Below, piece by piece: positions 4,860 to 7,544 of a stretch of 7,544 nt of DNA. The position numbers and the translations under genes were made by a program. The notes beneath the pieces are model-generated. The model worked only from the letters and a program-made list of their open reading frames with translations. It searched no databases and was not told where the DNA came from. The stretch is from Butyricicoccus sp. Its GTDB lineage: Bacteria; Bacillota; Clostridia; Oscillospirales; Butyricicoccaceae. Every line of letters begins with the position of its first letter. Positions within the stretch are counted from its first letter, which is position 1. The stretch spans positions 1 through 7,544 of the forward strand of contig JAUMSA010000006.1 in assembly GCA_031293105.1 (NCBI GenBank). The letters run 5' to 3'.

Positions 4860-7490
4860 TTAATAACTACTTCCGCCTAAGCTTGACAGATAGGAACTCT
4901 GCGAATTCATCTGGGCGATCAAGGTTTCCAGCTGTGTAAACTTGGAAGTGTAATAGTCAATCTTGTCGTTGAGCTTTTCGGTCAGACTATCGATCACATC
5001 ATCGATATCATCAATCTGCGTCTGCATGGTATTTTGCAGCAATGCCAGCGGCGAATACTGCGAACCTGCTTTTTCAATTAAGATGCCCTTGGTTGCGCCC
5101 GTGGTCGCTGCATACTTATCGAGCTGTACTTTAAGTACGGCCATAACGCCGCTTTCGGCACTGTTGACCGAAGAGGTTTTATTACCGCTGCTGTCCGTTG
5201 TGGTATTATACGACAGCGGGTCCGAGAATACGCTGGATACCTTTTCCGGATTGCTTTCGAGCATCGCACGCAGCTTGCTTTCGTCGAGTGAAATCTTGCC
5301 CTTATCCGAGTAACTGCTGGATACATCAATACCAATCTCGCTGAATTTGGAATCCGAGAAAACAAAACGCAAGCTATTTGCCAAGTTGCCCAAATCCCGA
5401 TCGTTGAACAGGATGCCTTCCTTTGCTTTGGCTTCATATTCTTCGATCTGCTTGTCGCTCATATCCGCCTTTTGATCGTCGGTCAGCGGCAGATATTCTT
5501 TCTTATGATCGGGCTGAGTGCTGTATTGGTCGTTGATTTCTGCAAGAACCTTGTTGTAATCCTCGACAAAGCTCTTGATCGCATCCACGATCTTATCGGT
5601 ATCCACCTTGGAATTGAAGGAGACGCGTTCGCCGGTTTCGGCTGTGAATGTGCCGTTAGCGGTTACATTGAAGCCATCGATGTTAAACGTGTTGGTTGCG
5701 CTTGTCAACGTGGTTTTAACGCCGTTGATATAGGCTGTCATCTGCGCGTCCTGACCCTGAATAACACTGACGCCGCTCGCTGTATCATTATAGGTGCCAT
5801 CGGTACCCGCCACGAACCCAATGTCTTGTCCATTGACCTTAATAGCACTGATTTTTCCACCTGCGTCGTATGTAACCGAACCAAACATCTTTGCCGCGAT
5901 ATTATTCGCGCCGTCGCTTGTGGTTTCCCCAATCGCAATGCGGCCACCTTCGCCGCCATGCGTCGAAGAGAATACAAACTGGTCGGCAGTTGCCGAATAG
6001 GTTACCTTAACGCCCGCCTTGGTATTATCGTTGATGTCGTTCATAATGGTTTCCAGGGTGGTATCGGCCGTATATTCACCGATTTTCACCCCGTTGATTT
6101 CAAACGCATACAACGCCTTACCGTTTTCATCCACTTTGGCCTTGTTGTTTTCATCGCGGATGGCACGCATGCCGCCGCCCAAGCCGACGATAGTTCCGCC
6201 GTCCTGCGGGACATCCACCGTACCATACAGATCGCCCAGCGTTTTGCTTGTGTTGACACGGTTGGAGGCGCCACGGTCAATACCCAAAATGCCGCCTTTA
6301 CCGATGACATTCAAAGTACCCGAATCAATCGACAGGGTATCACTTTCTTTCGATACCGAGAAGGTCGGCTGGAAGGTTCCGTTTTTGCCGGCATTTTCCA
6401 CGGTAACGCGCCCGTAGCCGAACGCCTGATCAAACTGGGTCTGCAAATACTTGGTCATCTCACTCGCAGCGGCTGCACTGTCCGTTGTTCCAAAGATGGC
6501 TTTGTATTCATCCGAACCCTTTTCCGGCATTTTGATGGTTGCGGTTGTACCGTTATAGGTTACGTTCATCGACGAGCCCGCCAAAACATCGCTGACATTT
6601 TTGGATGTGGTCAGATCGTCTGCGGTAACGGGTGCTCTGGATGCCAGTACGCCAGCACCGTTTAGTTTATCACCCGCCGACAGATGCAGGGCATTGAGCA
6701 CCGAGGTCGAAGAATAACTCAATACCTCCAACGTGTTGCTTTCTTTTGCACCATCGACAAATGTAAACGCAATGGTCTGCTCACCCGTCGGCTTCCCATC
6801 CGGACCCATGGAATCTACCACCTGTGCTTTGACCTTCGAGTCCATGGTAATCGAATCATCATTTAAGGTAATGGATGCATTGCCGAGTTGCTTGTTGATC
6901 TCATCTACGACATCGTCCAAATCCTTATATTCGCGGTTGCTGTCAAATGAAATCGAGAATGTTTTGTTGCCATACTGGAAGGAAAGCTGCTGGCCTGCTA
7001 AATTGCTGACATCCGCTTTCCCGGTCAGGGAAACGCCCTTTCCGGCGGAGATAGTAGTCGGGTCGATGCCGGTCTGCCCGGTTAAACCATGGAATGTAAT
7101 GGTTTCGTTACGCGAGAGCCGGTCGACGCTGCCGATCTCGATATCACTGTTGGTGCTGCCGGAAGCCGAGATCATATCGGCATACTTGCCCAGGGACGTG
7201 ATAATGCTGGGCTGGAAGAACGACGAGCTCATCAGGTTGGTCGTGGAGGTATACGACGTATACTTCTGCGAAATTTGGACAAGCTGGTCGCTGATGCTGC
7301 GATAAGCTTCCTGCTGCCAGAGCAGAATCTGCTGGTCCTGCTTTTGCGAATCAATTTTACTCTTAATGCCCGAAACCATGTTTTCGATCATGGACTCGGT
7401 ATCCATGCCACTGGCTAAGCCGCTGATGACATTTCGGTTCCCGTAAATGCTGGAACTACTGCTGCTACTGCTTACACTGCTGACTGCCAT
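4860..7490 (-). CDS. fliD: Flagellar hook-associated protein 2 / filament cap FliD (large form)
   Basis: FliD forms the oligomeric cap at the filament tip and folds exported flagellin subunits into place. After a Ser-rich start (MAVSSVSSSSSSSS) the FliD_N pattern begins at GNRNVISGLASGMDTESMIE (16-35) and continues to about 120. FliD_C spans about 575-865 and contains the SFVEDYNKV, GILFNDRDLGNLANSLR and GKISLDESKL segments, ending in a coiled coil (about 815-870) that would help form the leg domain. Two flagellin-IN-like modules appear in the middle, near 165-225 and 460-520 (EINGVKIGEY). At 876 residues it is much longer than the common 450-700; the excess lies in the surface-exposed D2/D3 region. 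The ATG at 7490 is chosen because AGGAGGA (7500-7506) lies nine bases upstream; an in-frame TTG at 7532 lacks such a site. There is no cleavable signal, as expected for type III export. It is first in the visible fliD-fliS-fliT-like operon; its promoter must lie beyond the window edge. Confidence 0.96.
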   Translation of the reverse strand: MAVSSVSSSSSSSSIYGNRNVISGLASGMDTESMIENMVSGIKSKIDSQKQDQQILLWQQEAYRSISDQLVQISQKYTSYTSTTNLMSSSFFQPSIITSLGKYADMISASGSTNSDIEIGSVDRLSRNETITFHGLTGQTGIDPTTISAGKGVSLTGKADVSNLAGQQLSFQYGNKTFSISFDSNREYKDLDDVVDEINKQLGNASITLNDDSITMDSKVKAQVVDSMGPDGKPTGEQTIAFTFVDGAKESNTLEVLSYSSTSVLNALHLSAGDKLNGAGVLASRAPVTADDLTTSKNVSDVLAGSSMNVTYNGTTATIKMPEKGSDEYKAIFGTTDSAAAASEMTKYLQTQFDQAFGYGRVTVENAGKNGTFQPTFSVSKESDTLSIDSGTLNVIGKGGILGIDRGASNRVNTSKTLGDLYGTVDVPQDGGTIVGLGGGMRAIRDENNKAKVDENGKALYAFEINGVKIGEYTADTTLETIMNDINDNTKAGVKVTYSATADQFVFSSTHGGEGGRIAIGETTSDGANNIAAKMFGSVTYDAGGKISAIKVNGQDIGFVAGTDGTYNDTASGVSVIQGQDAQMTAYINGVKTTLTSATNTFNIDGFNVTANGTFTAETGERVSFNSKVDTDKIVDAIKSFVEDYNKVLAEINDQYSTQPDHKKEYLPLTDDQKADMSDKQIEEYEAKAKEGILFNDRDLGNLANSLRFVFSDSKFSEIGIDVSSSYSDKGKISLDESKLRAMLESNPEKVSSVFSDPLSYNTTTDSSGNKTSSVNSAESGVMAVLKVQLDKYAATTGATKGILIEKAGSQYSPLALLQNTMQTQIDDIDDVIDSLTEKLNDKIDYYTSKFTQLETLIAQMNSQSSYLSSLGGSSY

Positions 7491-7499
7491 ATCAATCAC

Positions 7500-7506
7500 T
7501 CCTCCT
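7500..7506 (-). promoter_or_regulatory. Ribosome binding site of fliD
   Basis: AGGAGGA on the minus strand lies nine bases before the ATG at 7490. It fixes the fliD start and excludes the in-frame TTG at 7532. Confidence 0.85.
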
Positions 7507-7526
7507 AGAAGCAAGGGCCATGTTTG

Positions 7527-7544
7527 ATACAAAGGGAATTGTAT
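7527..7544. repeat. Inverted repeat upstream of fliD at the window edge
   Basis: ATACAA (7527-7532) and TTGTAT (7539-7544) are perfect 6-base arms around a 6-base spacer, 37 bases before the fliD start. It could be part of an operator or a leader hairpin, but it is cut by the window end and may be longer or due to chance. Confidence 0.3.

Noticed and set aside
5472..6665. 397-codon open frame antisense to fliD
   Set aside because: It begins with TTG, lacks a ribosome binding site, shows no recognisable domain, and lies wholly opposite a clear fliD gene.

Overview
The window looks like a chromosomal segment from a motile, probably anaerobic, Gram-positive bacterium of class Clostridia, possibly an Oscillospirales/Ruminococcaceae-type gut lineage. 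The reasons are roughly even base composition, strong AGGAGG-type ribosome binding sites, GTG and TTG starts, a fliD-fliS-fliT-like flagellar order, and a chemoreceptor associated with a bacteriohemerythrin domain. The class is a fair inference; the family is a guess.

Right part (4080-7490, minus strand): a compact late flagellar operon reading leftwards. It holds fliD (filament cap, unusually large at 876 residues), fliS (flagellin export chaperone) and a small helical protein in the fliT position whose start overlaps the fliS stop by four bases. The operon meets the convergent gene to its left at a long imperfect hairpin that contains both stop codons and probably stops transcription.

Middle (3077-4073): a plus-strand gene for a membrane-anchored C39-like cysteine peptidase. 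It is transcribed away from an FtsE-like ABC ATPase gene, with back-to-back promoters whose -35 boxes overlap. The peptidase promoter's -10 box covers its first two ATG codons, so translation most likely starts at a TTG at 3180. The gene carries a run of twelve A followed by C and eight A.

Left part (46-3076, minus strand): the FtsE-like ATPase (no FtsX partner in view, diverged nucleotide-binding motifs) is followed by a transmembrane chemoreceptor. A bacteriohemerythrin domain with all seven iron ligands lies in the +1 frame at the chemoreceptor's 3' end, overlapping it by 185 bases. The hemerythrin frame has no start with a ribosome binding site, and removing one base anywhere suitable in the overlap gives a continuous 754-residue chemoreceptor-hemerythrin fusion. 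This is the most interesting point in the window: an oxygen- or redox-sensing receptor that is frameshifted by mutation, sequence error, or a regulated slip.

Functionally, the window combines filament assembly (FliD, FliS, FliT-like) with a motility sensor (chemoreceptor plus hemerythrin), and between them two cell-envelope genes whose link to motility is unproven. No RNA genes, mobile elements, CRISPR arrays or gene-free stretches over 300 bases were seen.
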